A stretch of DNA of 34,945 nt from Pseudomonadota bacterium (GTDB lineage: Bacteria > Pseudomonadota > Gammaproteobacteria > Xanthomonadales > Xanthomonadaceae). The position numbers were made by a program, and so were the translations under genes. This document shows positions 22,403 to 31,567 of the stretch, piece by piece. The notes under the pieces are model-generated. The model saw nothing but the letters and a program-made list of their open reading frames with translations, was not told the origin of the DNA and made no database searches. The stretch lies in assembly GCA_023390905.1 (NCBI GenBank), contig JAEWBY010000095.1, forward strand, positions 1-34,945, given 5' to 3'. The number at the start of each line of letters is the position of its first letter. Within the stretch, counting starts at the first letter, position 1.

Positions 22403-25400
22403 GTGGGCGAGTGGCGTGGCCAGAGGGATGTACAGGCGGACACGACGACGGACGCGCGGCACTGGCGACTGAGCCAGACGCGCTTCGAACCCGAGCGGCG
22501 CGCGCGCGATGAAACCCTGTTCGCGCTGGCCAACGGCGGCCTCGGCGTGCGCGGCGCGTTCGAGGAACAGGACAGCCCCACCGATGGCAGTTTCCTTGCA
22601 GCCGCATTCGAACAGAACGCCATCCACTACCACGAGCGGCTCGCCGGCTTCGCGCGCAGCACCGATACGCGCGTGCCCGTCGCCGAAGGCAAGCGCATCC
22701 GCATCCTGCTGGGCAATACCGCGCTCGATCCTGATCAGGCCGAATGGGAAGACTTCGAACGCGAACTGGATCTGAAACATGGCGTGCTGCGCCGCCGCCT
22801 GCGCTTGCGCACGGCCGAGGGCCACGCCTTGGAAATCCATGCCGAGCGCGTCGTGCCGTTTTCAGAACCGGCGCTGCTGGGGATCCGCTATCGCGTCGCT
22901 TCGATCAACTATTCGGGCCCGATCACGCTGCGGTCCGCGATTGAAAGCGGCGGCAAGGCGGTCGCGCAAGGCGATGATCCGCGCATCGGTGCCGGCGGCG
23001 GCGAAGGTTTGCTGATCACCGGCACCGGCCATGACGGTGATGCCGGCTGGCTGGCGCAACGCGCGCCGCATCGTGGATTCGAAGTGATCTGCGGGCAGCG
23101 CCATCGCGTGGTCGAAGGCGCGCTCGCGGCGGGCGATATCGAAGCCACGCATGACAAGGTGGAGCAGGACTTCACCGCGCAGCTGCAACCGGGCCAATCG
23201 GTGGCGCTGGAGAAATTCGTCGTCTACGTGCACGACGGTGAAGCCGCGCAACGGCAGCGCGAACTGATGGATCGACTGCAGCAGGCGGTCGATCGGGGTT
23301 TTGCCGCGTACGCGCAGGATCAGTCCGCGGCCATGGATCGGTTCTGGCAGCGCGCCGGACTGTCGGTCAGCGGTGATGCTTCGGCCGACCAGGCGCTGCG
23401 CTTCAACCTCTTCCATCTGCTGCAATCGGCCGGGCGCAACGGCATCGACGGCACCGCCGCCAAGGGCCTCACCGGTGAAGGCTACGAGGGCCATTGCTTC
23501 TGGGATACCGAAGCGTTCGTGTTGCCGGTGATGGCGTTCACCGCGCCGGAGGTGGCGCGCGCGATGCTGCATTACCGCTACCGCACGCTCGACGCCGCGC
23601 GGGCCCACGCGCGCGAGATGAACCATCCGATCGGTGCGCTGTATCCGTGGCGCACGATCGATGGCGGCGAGTGCTCGGCGCATTATCCGAGCGGGTCGGC
23701 GGCGTACCACATCAACGCGGCCGTCGCCTACGGGATCGGGCTGTATCTGGATGCGACCGACGATCTGGAGTTCCTGATCGAGGCCGGCGCGGAAATGCTG
23801 TTCGAGACCGCGCGCATCTGGCCGCAGGTCGGGCATTTCAATCCGCGCCGCGAAGGCCGCTTCTGCATCCACGAGGTCACCGGCCCGGACGAATACACCA
23901 CGCTGGTCAACAACAATTTCTACACCAACCGCATGGCGCAGCAGCACCTGCAACGCGCCGTTGCGGCCTGGTACCGGTTGCAGCAGGAACGTCCGCAACT
24001 GCTTGGTGTGCTCGCCGCGCGCCTGCAACTGGACGAGGAAGAAGTGCAGCGGTGGGAACGCGCGGCCGCGGCGATGTACCTGCCCTATGACGAGGGCTAT
24101 GGCATCTACGCGCAGGACGACGAATTCCTCGACAAGCCGCGCTGGCCGTATCCGCCAGCGGTCGGCACGCATCGTCCGCTGCTGCTCGACTACCACCCGC
24201 TGACGCTCTACCGCCATCAGATCTGCAAGCAGGCCGACGTGGTGATGGGACTGGTGCTGGCCGGGCAGGATCTGGATCCGCGCCGCAAGCGCCGCAGCTT
24301 CGATTACTACGAAGCCGTCACCACGCACGACTCCACGTTGTCGGCGCCCGTGTTCGGCATTCTCGCTAGCGAAGTGGGGCACGCGGACAAGGCCTGGCGC
24401 TATTTCGACGCGAGCGTGCGCGTGGATCTGGACGATCTGCATCGCAACACCGATCACGGCGTGCACATGGCGGCGATGGCGGGCAGTTGGCTCGGTCTGA
24501 CGCAGGGCTTTGCCGGACTGCGTGTGGAATCGGGCCGCCTGAACTTCGCACCCATCCTGCCTGCGGCGTGGCAGGGCTACGGGTTCAACCTGCGCTGGCG
24601 CGGCTGCGTGCTGCGCGTGGACGTGGATGCCGAGGGCGTGCGTTACCGTCTCGAGGAAGGCGATGAGCTGGGCATCATGCACGCGGGCGAACCGCTGGTG
24701 CTCTCGCCCGGGACCGCGGAGCGGCAACCGCTGGCACGGCCGATTGAAGCGATCCGGGCGACATTCCCGCGCCAGGCGCGCGCGCTGATCTTCGATCTGG
24801 ACGGCGTGCTCACCGATACCGCGCACACGCACTACCAAGCGTGGAAGCAACTGGCCGACGAAATCGGCGTGCATTTCGATCGCCAGATCAACGAGCGGCT
24901 CAAGGGCGTGGATCGGATGGCCTCGCTGGCGATCATCCTGGAGCGCGCCGAACGCGCGTTCTCGCTGGAGGAACGCCAGCTTCTGGCCGATCGCAAGAAC
25001 GGCTACTACGTGCAGGCAATCCAGCGGGTGACGCCCGCGGATCTGTTCGACGGTGTGCTGCGCGTGCTCGATGAAGCGCGCGCGGCCGGGCTCAAGATCG
25101 GGCTGGCCTCGGCCAGCCGCAATGCCGGCGCGCTGCTGGACAAGCTCGGCATCGCCGACCGCTTCGACTACATCGCCGATTCCTCGCGCATCCGCCGCGC
25201 CAAGCCCGATCCCGAAATCTTCCTGGATGTCGCCGCCGCGCTCGGCGTGCCGCCATTCCTGTGCATCGGCATCGAAGACGCCGCGGCCGGCGTGGAGGCC
25301 ATCCATGCGGCCGGCATGCCGGCGATCGGCATCGGCAGCGTCGAGGCGCTGCCGCAGGCCGACATCGTGCTGCCGGCGATCGCCGCCCTGCGGATCGAGG

Positions 25401-25417
25401 ACTTCGTTTCATCGTGA
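22403..25417 (+). CDS. Glycoside hydrolase family 65 phosphorylase fused to beta-phosphoglucomutase
   Basis: A 1004-residue cytoplasmic fusion. Residues about 25-780 form a GH65 disaccharide phosphorylase: an N-terminal beta-sandwich, then an (alpha/alpha)6 barrel with GHCFWDTEAFVLPV and the catalytic acid E497 in HEVTGPDEYTT. A phosphate-binding region follows near TTHDSTLSAPVFGI. Residues about 790-1004 form a complete beta-phosphoglucomutase of the HAD class: D798 (nucleophile) and D800 in FDLDGVLTDT, ASASRN, RAKPDPEIF and GIEDAAAGVEAI. The combined reaction would be alpha-glucose disaccharide plus phosphate to glucose and beta-glucose-1-phosphate, then glucose-6-phosphate. Most genomes have the two as separate genes. 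Maltose, trehalose, kojibiose and nigerose phosphorylases all belong to GH65; the sequence suggests the maltose label should not be assumed. Confidence 0.93.
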   Translation: MGEWRGQRDVQADTTTDARHWRLSQTRFEPERRARDETLFALANGGLGVRGAFEEQDSPTDGSFLAAAFEQNAIHYHERLAGFARSTDTRVPVAEGKRIRILLGNTALDPDQAEWEDFERELDLKHGVLRRRLRLRTAEGHALEIHAERVVPFSEPALLGIRYRVASINYSGPITLRSAIESGGKAVAQGDDPRIGAGGGEGLLITGTGHDGDAGWLAQRAPHRGFEVICGQRHRVVEGALAAGDIEATHDKVEQDFTAQLQPGQSVALEKFVVYVHDGEAAQRQRELMDRLQQAVDRGFAAYAQDQSAAMDRFWQRAGLSVSGDASADQALRFNLFHLLQSAGRNGIDGTAAKGLTGEGYEGHCFWDTEAFVLPVMAFTAPEVARAMLHYRYRTLDAARAHAREMNHPIGALYPWRTIDGGECSAHYPSGSAAYHINAAVAYGIGLYLDATDDLEFLIEAGAEMLFETARIWPQVGHFNPRREGRFCIHEVTGPDEYTTLVNNNFYTNRMAQQHLQRAVAAWYRLQQERPQLLGVLAARLQLDEEEVQRWERAAAAMYLPYDEGYGIYAQDDEFLDKPRWPYPPAVGTHRPLLLDYHPLTLYRHQICKQADVVMGLVLAGQDLDPRRKRRSFDYYEAVTTHDSTLSAPVFGILASEVGHADKAWRYFDASVRVDLDDLHRNTDHGVHMAAMAGSWLGLTQGFAGLRVESGRLNFAPILPAAWQGYGFNLRWRGCVLRVDVDAEGVRYRLEEGDELGIMHAGEPLVLSPGTAERQPLARPIEAIRATFPRQARALIFDLDGVLTDTAHTHYQAWKQLADEIGVHFDRQINERLKGVDRMASLAIILERAERAFSLEERQLLADRKNGYYVQAIQRVTPADLFDGVLRVLDEARAAGLKIGLASASRNAGALLDKLGIADRFDYIADSSRIRRAKPDPEIFLDVAAALGVPPFLCIGIEDAAAGVEAIHAAGMPAIGIGSVEALPQADIVLPAIAALRIEDFVSS

Positions 25418-25480
25418 CCGCACGCGGCCTGCAGAAGCCGTGGCGGATTTCGTCAACCAGAGAGCAAGTGGAGGGAACAC

Positions 25481-28021
25481 ATGCAACAGATGCACTTGAT
25501 GCGCTACGCCCTGTCCGTAGCGATCGCCGCGGCACTGGCACCGGCTGTCGTCCTTGCACAGGACGCGCCGGCGCAGCCCGCCCCATCCAGCCCCGCGCCC
25601 GCGCAGCAGCGGCAGAACGACGCCACCACGCTCGACACGGTGGTGGTGTCCGGCACGGCCACGGCCGGCGGCGTACGAAAACTCGAAGCCAGCTTCAACA
25701 TCGTCACCGCCAATGCCGAACAGATCCGCCAGTCCAATCCCAAGAGCACCGCGGACCTGCTGAAGATCTCGCCCGGCATGTGGCCCGAATCCACCGGCGG
25801 GCAGACCGGCGCCAACATCGAGATCGCCGGCTTCCCCGGCGGTGGCGATGCGCCGTACTTCTCCACGCTGCTGATGGGCTCCCCGCTGTACGGCATGCCG
25901 ACGCTGTCGTTCTTCGAAACCACCTCGATGTTCCGTCTCGATGACACGGTGGAGTCGGTGGAAATCCTGCAGGGTGGCCCGTCGGTGGTGTTCGCCGATG
26001 GCCAGATGGGCGCGAGCGCGAACTTCTTCCTCAAGACCGGCACCGAGGAACCGAGCGGCAGCGTCGGCCTGACCTACGGTGACGAAGGCCTGTGGCGGGT
26101 CGATGGCTTTGCCGGCTTCAAGGTCGCCGAAGGCTGGTACGGCAGCATCGGCGGCTTCTGGCGCGAATCGGACGGTGTGCGTGATCCGCAGTTCAAGGCC
26201 GACAAGGGCGGCCAGCTCACCGCCACGCTGTCGCACGATTTCGATGCCGGCAAGCTGACGCTGTATTCGCGCTACCTCAACGACAAGAACCAGTTCATCA
26301 CGCCGATTCCGCTGATCCAGCGTGGCGAGGACAACTTCAGCGCCTATCCCGGGTTCGACCCGCTGACCGACACCTATTACAGCCGCGACATCCAGCACGT
26401 ATTCCTGCCGACCTACCCGAACGGCGGCAAGAACGCGGATCTGGCGGACGGCCGCGGCGCGAAGATGTTCTTCTTCGGCGGCAACTTCGATTATTCCTTC
26501 GACAACGGCTGGTCGATCAGCGATCGCTTCCTGTTCGACGAAGGCGACATGGACACCAATGCGCTGTTCTCCGGCAACAATCCGGTGTCGTTGCAGGATC
26601 AGCTGTATACGCCGGACACGCCGGGTGGATTTGAACTGCCGGCGGGCACGGCCACGGCCAGCTTCGTCGGCGGCGGCGCGGTGCCGTTGACGCAGAGCGT
26701 GATCCAGCAGGGCTGGTGGTCGATCCACAAGCACCTGAAGAGCTTCAGCAACGACTTCCGCCTCAGCAAGGAACTGTTCGAAGGCAATACGCTCACCATC
26801 GGCCTGTACGTCAACAAGTACTCGATGAGCGACAAGTGGTCGCTCGGCAACCAGATGCTGATGACCAACGAGCCGAACGCGCGCCCGATCACGGTGAGCT
26901 ACGTCGACGGCGGCACCACCTACTACCGCACCGACAGCCAGGGCTTCAGCGATTTCGGCGGCTTCCACATCGCCCAGTACGGCAATGCCACCAACCTGGC
27001 GCTGTATCTGTCCGATTCGTGGCGGGTGGGCAAATGGCTGTTCGATCTGTCCGGACGCATCGAGAACCAGGACGCGACCAACAACATCTGCAACTTCACC
27101 GCTGACCCGATCGAGGGTGACACCAACATCGATCTCGACGGCGATCCGACCACGGTCTACAACAACCAGGTGCCGGTCTGCGACGGCACGTTCACCCGCA
27201 TCAACTACAAGAAGAGCCATCCCTCGTGGACGGCCGGCGCGAACTATTCGTTCACCGAACACATGTCCATGTACGGACGCGTCAACACCGGCGGCCACTT
27301 CCTCGACTTCGACAACGGCATCCGCGGCACCTCGAACGAAAACTTCCCGCCGATGCAGAAGATCCGCAACTACGAGATGGGCTTCAAGTTCCAGAACGAG
27401 TTGCTGTATGCGGACATCAGCGGCTACCGGCGCGTCTTCAGTGGCCTGCTGTACCAGCCGACCGATGGCGCCGGCACGCCGGTCGGGGATCCGCGCGTCT
27501 ATGGCTCCGAATCCTACGGCGTCAACTTCATCGGCGCGCTGACGCCGGTGGAAAACCTGCGCCTGCAACTGGTGGCCAACTATCTCGACGGCGAGTACAC
27601 CGACTACGACGCGTGCCTGCCCTACGTGGACATCAACGACAACGATGCCTGCGCGCCCATCGAAGGCCAGCAACTGCAACGCCAGCCGAAGTTCCGCGCG
27701 ATGTTCACGCCGAGCTACCGCTTCGTGATGGATTGGGGCGACATCCTGCCGTACATCACCTACACCTATGTCGGCGATCACACGCAGGACCAGTCCGGGC
27801 TCCAGCAACTCGGTTCGTACCACACGCTGGATTTCGGCGTCACCTCCAACGTGGGCGATCACTGGCAGTTCAACCTGCGCGGCACCAACGTCACCAACGA
27901 ACTGGGCCTGACCGAAAGCAACTCGCGCATCTTCGGTTCGGCGACCACCGCCGGCGGCGTGCTGCTCGCGCGGCCACTGGAAGGCCGCGAGGTGAACTTC
28001 CAGGCGAAGTATCTGTGGTGA
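25481..28021 (+). CDS. TonB-dependent outer-membrane receptor
   Basis: This 846-residue protein takes up a substrate across the outer membrane using TonB energy. A signal peptide covers about residues 1-26 (ending PAVVLAQ). It is followed by a Pro/Ala/Gln linker and a TonB box-like TLDTVVVSG near residue 50. The plug domain (about 60-190) contains STADLLKISPGMWPEST and VESVEILQGGPSVVFADGQMG. The beta-barrel fills the rest and ends in an aromatic residue (FQAKYLW). The start has GGAGG upstream and lies 63 bases after the GH65 gene, so it is in the same operon. The context suggests an oligosaccharide or glycoside as ligand rather than iron. Confidence 0.93.
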   Translation: MQQMHLMRYALSVAIAAALAPAVVLAQDAPAQPAPSSPAPAQQRQNDATTLDTVVVSGTATAGGVRKLEASFNIVTANAEQIRQSNPKSTADLLKISPGMWPESTGGQTGANIEIAGFPGGGDAPYFSTLLMGSPLYGMPTLSFFETTSMFRLDDTVESVEILQGGPSVVFADGQMGASANFFLKTGTEEPSGSVGLTYGDEGLWRVDGFAGFKVAEGWYGSIGGFWRESDGVRDPQFKADKGGQLTATLSHDFDAGKLTLYSRYLNDKNQFITPIPLIQRGEDNFSAYPGFDPLTDTYYSRDIQHVFLPTYPNGGKNADLADGRGAKMFFFGGNFDYSFDNGWSISDRFLFDEGDMDTNALFSGNNPVSLQDQLYTPDTPGGFELPAGTATASFVGGGAVPLTQSVIQQGWWSIHKHLKSFSNDFRLSKELFEGNTLTIGLYVNKYSMSDKWSLGNQMLMTNEPNARPITVSYVDGGTTYYRTDSQGFSDFGGFHIAQYGNATNLALYLSDSWRVGKWLFDLSGRIENQDATNNICNFTADPIEGDTNIDLDGDPTTVYNNQVPVCDGTFTRINYKKSHPSWTAGANYSFTEHMSMYGRVNTGGHFLDFDNGIRGTSNENFPPMQKIRNYEMGFKFQNELLYADISGYRRVFSGLLYQPTDGAGTPVGDPRVYGSESYGVNFIGALTPVENLRLQLVANYLDGEYTDYDACLPYVDINDNDACAPIEGQQLQRQPKFRAMFTPSYRFVMDWGDILPYITYTYVGDHTQDQSGLQQLGSYHTLDFGVTSNVGDHWQFNLRGTNVTNELGLTESNSRIFGSATTAGGVLLARPLEGREVNFQAKYLW

Positions 28022-28026
28022 GGGGT

Positions 28027-28173
28027 GGTAGCCGGTAACCGGAAATCGGAAACCGGAAAAGCAGAAGGGCGGGGTCGTCAGCGCGCTGGCGATCCCGCGC
28101 TGCATCCACGGATATCGTTCATCCCAAGGCATCCACTTTTCCGGCTATCGGCTACCGGTCATCGGTTCCCGTC
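28027..28173. repeat. Inverted pair of heptad arrays
   Basis: The left array (28027-28060) has units such as GGTAGCC, GGTAACC, GGAAATC, GGAAACC and GGAAAAG. The right array (28136-28173), read on the minus strand, has GGGAACC, GATGACC, GGTAGCC, GATAGCC and GGAAAAG. Both arms end in GGAAAAG facing inward across about 75 bases, so they are imperfect inverted copies. They occupy the gap between the TonB receptor and the MFS gene and could form a large stem in the mRNA. Confidence 0.7.
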
Positions 28174-28212
28174 CTCCCGCTTTCATGTCTTTCTCCTTCC
28201 TTGAGTCTCTCC

Positions 28213-29469
28213 ATGCCGCCACGCCCACGAATGATCCTCGGCCTCATCCTGACCTACATGATCTTCGCGATGCTGCTGAATTCGGTGGGTGCGGTGATCC
28301 TGCAGGTGATGCAGGGCTTCGGCGTCAGCAAGGCCGAGGCCAGTACGCTGGAAGCGTTCAAGGATCTGCCGATCGCCATCGCCTCGTTCCTGGTGGCGTC
28401 CACGCTGCCGCGACTGGGCTATCGCCGCGCGATGATGCTGGGGCTGGCACTGGTCGCGCTGGCGTGCGTGGGCATGCCTTTGCTGCGCGCGCTGTGGGCG
28501 ACCAAGCTGCTGTTCGTCACCGTCGGCGTGTCGTTCGCCCTGGTCAAGGTCTCGGTGTATTCGAGCATCGGCCTGCTCACCGATGGTGATCGCGCGCATG
28601 CCTCGCTGACCAGCACGATCGAAGGCTGGTTCATGGTCGGCATTCTCGGCAGCGCGTGGTTGTTCGCCGCGTTCATCAATCCGCGGATGCCGGGCGATCC
28701 GTCGTGGCTCAACGTGTACTGGGTCATCGCCGGGCTGTGCGTGCTGGTCATCGTGTTGCTGGCCGGTTCGCGCATGGATGAAGCGGCCGCGCGCGATGGG
28801 CATGCGGTCGGCGAATCGTTCGCGGACATGTTCCGCCTGCTCGCGCGTCCGCTGGTCTGCGTGTTCCTGCTGTCGGCGTTCCTGTACGTGCTGATGGAGC
28901 AGGCCATCAATACCTGGTTGCCGACATTCAATCGCGAAATCCTGCACCTGCCGACTGCGCTGAGCGTGCAGGCGGCAGGCATATTCGCCGGCTGCCTGGC
29001 GCTGGGGCGCCTGGGTGGCGGCGTGCTGCTGCGCCGGTTGCGCTGGTTCTGGGTGTTGTCCTCCTGCGTGGTGGCGATGGCGGTGCTGGTCGTGATCGCG
29101 CTGCCGCTGGCGGCGAACGTGCAGCCGCGCGCGGATCAGAGCTGGTGGAATGCGCCGCTGGCCGCATATGTGTTCCCGTTGATCGGCCTGTTCATGGCGC
29201 CGATCTATCCCACCATCAATTCGGTCGTGCTGAGTGCCTTGCCCAAGGCGCGCCATGCGGCGATGACCGGGCTCATCGTGGTGTTCTCGGCGCTGGGTGG
29301 TACGACCGGCTCGTTCATCACCGGACAGCTCTTCGCGCATTTCGATGGGCAGCGCGCCTTCTATCTGTTGCTGGCGCCGATGGCCGTGCTGCTGGTCGCG
29401 CTGATCCTGTTGCAGCGTAGCGCGCGCGTTGGCGCTGCCGCCGATGCGTTGCCGATGGGAGGACATTGA
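28213..29469 (+). CDS. Major facilitator superfamily permease (probable sugar transporter)
   Basis: This 418-residue inner-membrane protein has about twelve hydrophobic segments in two halves, joined by a charged loop (SRMDEAAARDGHAVGES). LGLILTYMIFAMLLNSVGAVI starts helix one. The segment LPTFNREILHLPTALSVQAAGIFAGCLALGR and the later FPLIGLFMAPIYPTINSVVL fit the FucP-type sugar branch of the superfamily. TTG at 28201 and ATG at 28228 are other possible starts; ATG at 28213 is preferred, though no strong ribosome binding site precedes any of them. It is the expected inner-membrane importer between the TonB receptor and the phosphorylase. The next gene starts one base after its stop. Confidence 0.9.
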   Translation: MPPRPRMILGLILTYMIFAMLLNSVGAVILQVMQGFGVSKAEASTLEAFKDLPIAIASFLVASTLPRLGYRRAMMLGLALVALACVGMPLLRALWATKLLFVTVGVSFALVKVSVYSSIGLLTDGDRAHASLTSTIEGWFMVGILGSAWLFAAFINPRMPGDPSWLNVYWVIAGLCVLVIVLLAGSRMDEAAARDGHAVGESFADMFRLLARPLVCVFLLSAFLYVLMEQAINTWLPTFNREILHLPTALSVQAAGIFAGCLALGRLGGGVLLRRLRWFWVLSSCVVAMAVLVVIALPLAANVQPRADQSWWNAPLAAYVFPLIGLFMAPIYPTINSVVLSALPKARHAAMTGLIVVFSALGGTTGSFITGQLFAHFDGQRAFYLLLAPMAVLLVALILLQRSARVGAAADALPMGGH

Positions 29470-29470
29470 G

Positions 29471-31567
29471 ATGGGCGTGGCAGGTCCATTCATGCGCGTG
29501 GTCCTGGCGACTGCGCTGTCGCTTGCGTGCGCGTTGCCGGCTTTCGCACTGGATCGTGCGGGCGTCGCGCCGTTGCAGTTCCGCATCACCGAAGGCCGGG
29601 TCGAGAACGCCTTCTACCAGCAGGACGACGTCGCGGCGCATCTGCTGCTGAGCTCCGGCGAGCGGCCGCGCGTGCTGGTCGCGTTTCCGGCAGGCAACAG
29701 CGGCGTGGGCGTGTGGTTCGACGATCAGTCAGCGCCTCTGCACTGGACCCTGCACCAGGTCGATCGAATGAAGGCCGGGCTGCCGACGCCCGCATGGCAT
29801 GGCATCGAAGCGACGGCGCAGGCATCGGTATCGCGCCTGGCGGTGCGGGATGCGGTGCTCGGCAGCGTGCGCGTTCTGCGCGATTACCAGCTCGGGCAGG
29901 GCTATCCGCCAGAAACGCGCGCCGCGCCGGTGATCGAGGATCGCACGCTGCGCTGGCAGCGCAACCGCCTGGATGGCGCACCCGGCTATCTGATCGCGTT
30001 GCGGGTGGAGAACGGGCGGCCGATCCAGGAGGGCGGAACGATCGTGCTCAGGACCGATCGCGCCGGTGAGCCGCTGCGCCTGCGGATTCATGCCGCGACG
30101 GGTGAAACGCCACTCACGCCGTTCCCGGCCGACGCCCTGCTCAACGAACGCGCCGGCGCGGATGCGCGCAGCCGGCAGGCGTTGCAGTTCCTCAGCTATG
30201 AAGAAAAATTCCTCGCCGGCTCGTGGCGTTTCGATACGTACTTCGGCCGTGACACGCTGATGTCGTTGCGCTTGCTGATGCCCGCGCTGCAACCGCGCGC
30301 GGTCGATGCCGGCATTGCCTCGGTGCTGGCCCGGCTGGCGCCCAATGGCGAGGTGGCGCACGAGGAGGACATCGGCGAATTCGCCGTGCTGCGGCACCGG
30401 AAGCAGGGCGAGGGCGCGTCGGCCGAACCGATCTTCGATTACGCGATGATCGATGACGATTACATGTTGCCGCCGGTCGCTGCCGCGTGGCTGATCGAGG
30501 ATGCGCGCGGACGTGATGGCGCATCGCGCTTTCTCGCCGAGTCCGGCCCCGCGGGCCGGCACGGGGACGCACTGGTGCGCAACCTGCTGTTCGTCGCCGA
30601 CAGCAGCCGCGCCTTCGCCGAATCGCCGCGCGCGTCGAACCTGATCGCGCTGAAGCAAGGCCGCAGCGCCGGGCAATGGCGCGACAGCAACGAAGGCATC
30701 GGCCGCGGACGCTATCCCTATGACGTCAACGCCGTCTGGGTGCCGGCCTCGCTGCGGGCGATCGGTGGATTCCTGCGCAGCGGCCTGATCGATCCGTACC
30801 TGACGCCGGAGCAGCGCGCGCGTCTGCAACGTGCGGCCGACAGCGCCGTCGTCTGGGAGCGCGAGGCCACGGCGTTGTTCGCCGTGCGCATTCCGGCAGC
30901 GCAGGCCGCGGAGCAGGTGCGCGCCTACGCAGGACAGGCGAGCGTCGATCCCGCACAGGCCCTTGCCGCGATGGGCGCTGCGGATCTACAGTTCCCCGCG
31001 ATCGCGCTGGATGCGCGGGGCGCGCCGATTCCGGTGCTGCATTCGGACGAAGGGTTCCGCCTGTTGTTCGGCCGGCCCGGCGCGGACACGCTGCAACGCG
31101 ACGTGGATACGTTGGTGCGCCCGTTCCCGGCCGGTCTGATGACCGATGCGGGCATGCTGGTCGCCAACCCGGCGTACGCGGGCCGCGATGCATGGACGCG
31201 GCTGGGCGCCAATGCCTATCACGGCACGGTGGTGTGGGCGTGGCAGCAGGCGGTGATGGCGGCGGGATTGGGTCGCCAGCTCCAGCGCGATGATCTGCCG
31301 GCCCGCACCCGCGAGCATCTGCGGCAGGCCGAGGCGCGATTGTGGAACGCCATCCGCGCGGCCGATGCGGTGCGCACGTCGGAACTGTGGTCGTGGTCGT
31401 ACCGCGATGGCCGCTATCAGGTCGAACCGTTCGGTGCGCAGGGCGCGCATGAGGACGAATCGAATGCGGCGCAGTTGTGGAGCACGGTGTTCCTGGCGCT
31501 GACTCCGCCGGCGCAGGCGGCGCCGGAGCCGGACCGCGCATCGAAGCCACGGGCGGTGACGCCGTGA
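29471..31567 (+). CDS. Secreted six-hairpin glycosidase-like protein
   Basis: This 698-residue exported protein starts with a signal peptide (MRVVLATALSLACALPAFA, cleavage near residue 26). The central and C-terminal part has an (alpha/alpha)6-barrel look, with motifs like those of glycogen debranching and GH15/GH63-type enzymes: SWRFDTYFGRDTLMSLRLL (about 255-272), the acidic GEVAHEEDIGEF (about 297-308), FDYAMIDDDYMLPPVAAAW, RDSNEGIGRGRYPYDVNAVW and TVVWAWQQAVMAAG. I cannot assign a CAZy family. It probably cleaves alpha-linked glucosides or removes side chains in the periplasm. It is separated by one base from the MFS gene, and its stop overlaps the next start (TGATG), so it is firmly in the operon. 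Confidence 0.8.
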   Translation: MGVAGPFMRVVLATALSLACALPAFALDRAGVAPLQFRITEGRVENAFYQQDDVAAHLLLSSGERPRVLVAFPAGNSGVGVWFDDQSAPLHWTLHQVDRMKAGLPTPAWHGIEATAQASVSRLAVRDAVLGSVRVLRDYQLGQGYPPETRAAPVIEDRTLRWQRNRLDGAPGYLIALRVENGRPIQEGGTIVLRTDRAGEPLRLRIHAATGETPLTPFPADALLNERAGADARSRQALQFLSYEEKFLAGSWRFDTYFGRDTLMSLRLLMPALQPRAVDAGIASVLARLAPNGEVAHEEDIGEFAVLRHRKQGEGASAEPIFDYAMIDDDYMLPPVAAAWLIEDARGRDGASRFLAESGPAGRHGDALVRNLLFVADSSRAFAESPRASNLIALKQGRSAGQWRDSNEGIGRGRYPYDVNAVWVPASLRAIGGFLRSGLIDPYLTPEQRARLQRAADSAVVWEREATALFAVRIPAAQAAEQVRAYAGQASVDPAQALAAMGAADLQFPAIALDARGAPIPVLHSDEGFRLLFGRPGADTLQRDVDTLVRPFPAGLMTDAGMLVANPAYAGRDAWTRLGANAYHGTVVWAWQQAVMAAGLGRQLQRDDLPARTREHLRQAEARLWNAIRAADAVRTSELWSWSYRDGRYQVEPFGAQGAHEDESNAAQLWSTVFLALTPPAQAAPEPDRASKPRAVTP

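Noticed and set aside
25409..28132. Open frame of over 900 codons opposite the TonB receptor
   Set aside because: No domain likeness, biased composition, and full overlap with a clear receptor gene. The similar long frames at 22862-25306 and 28183-29589 (minus) are rejected for the same reason.
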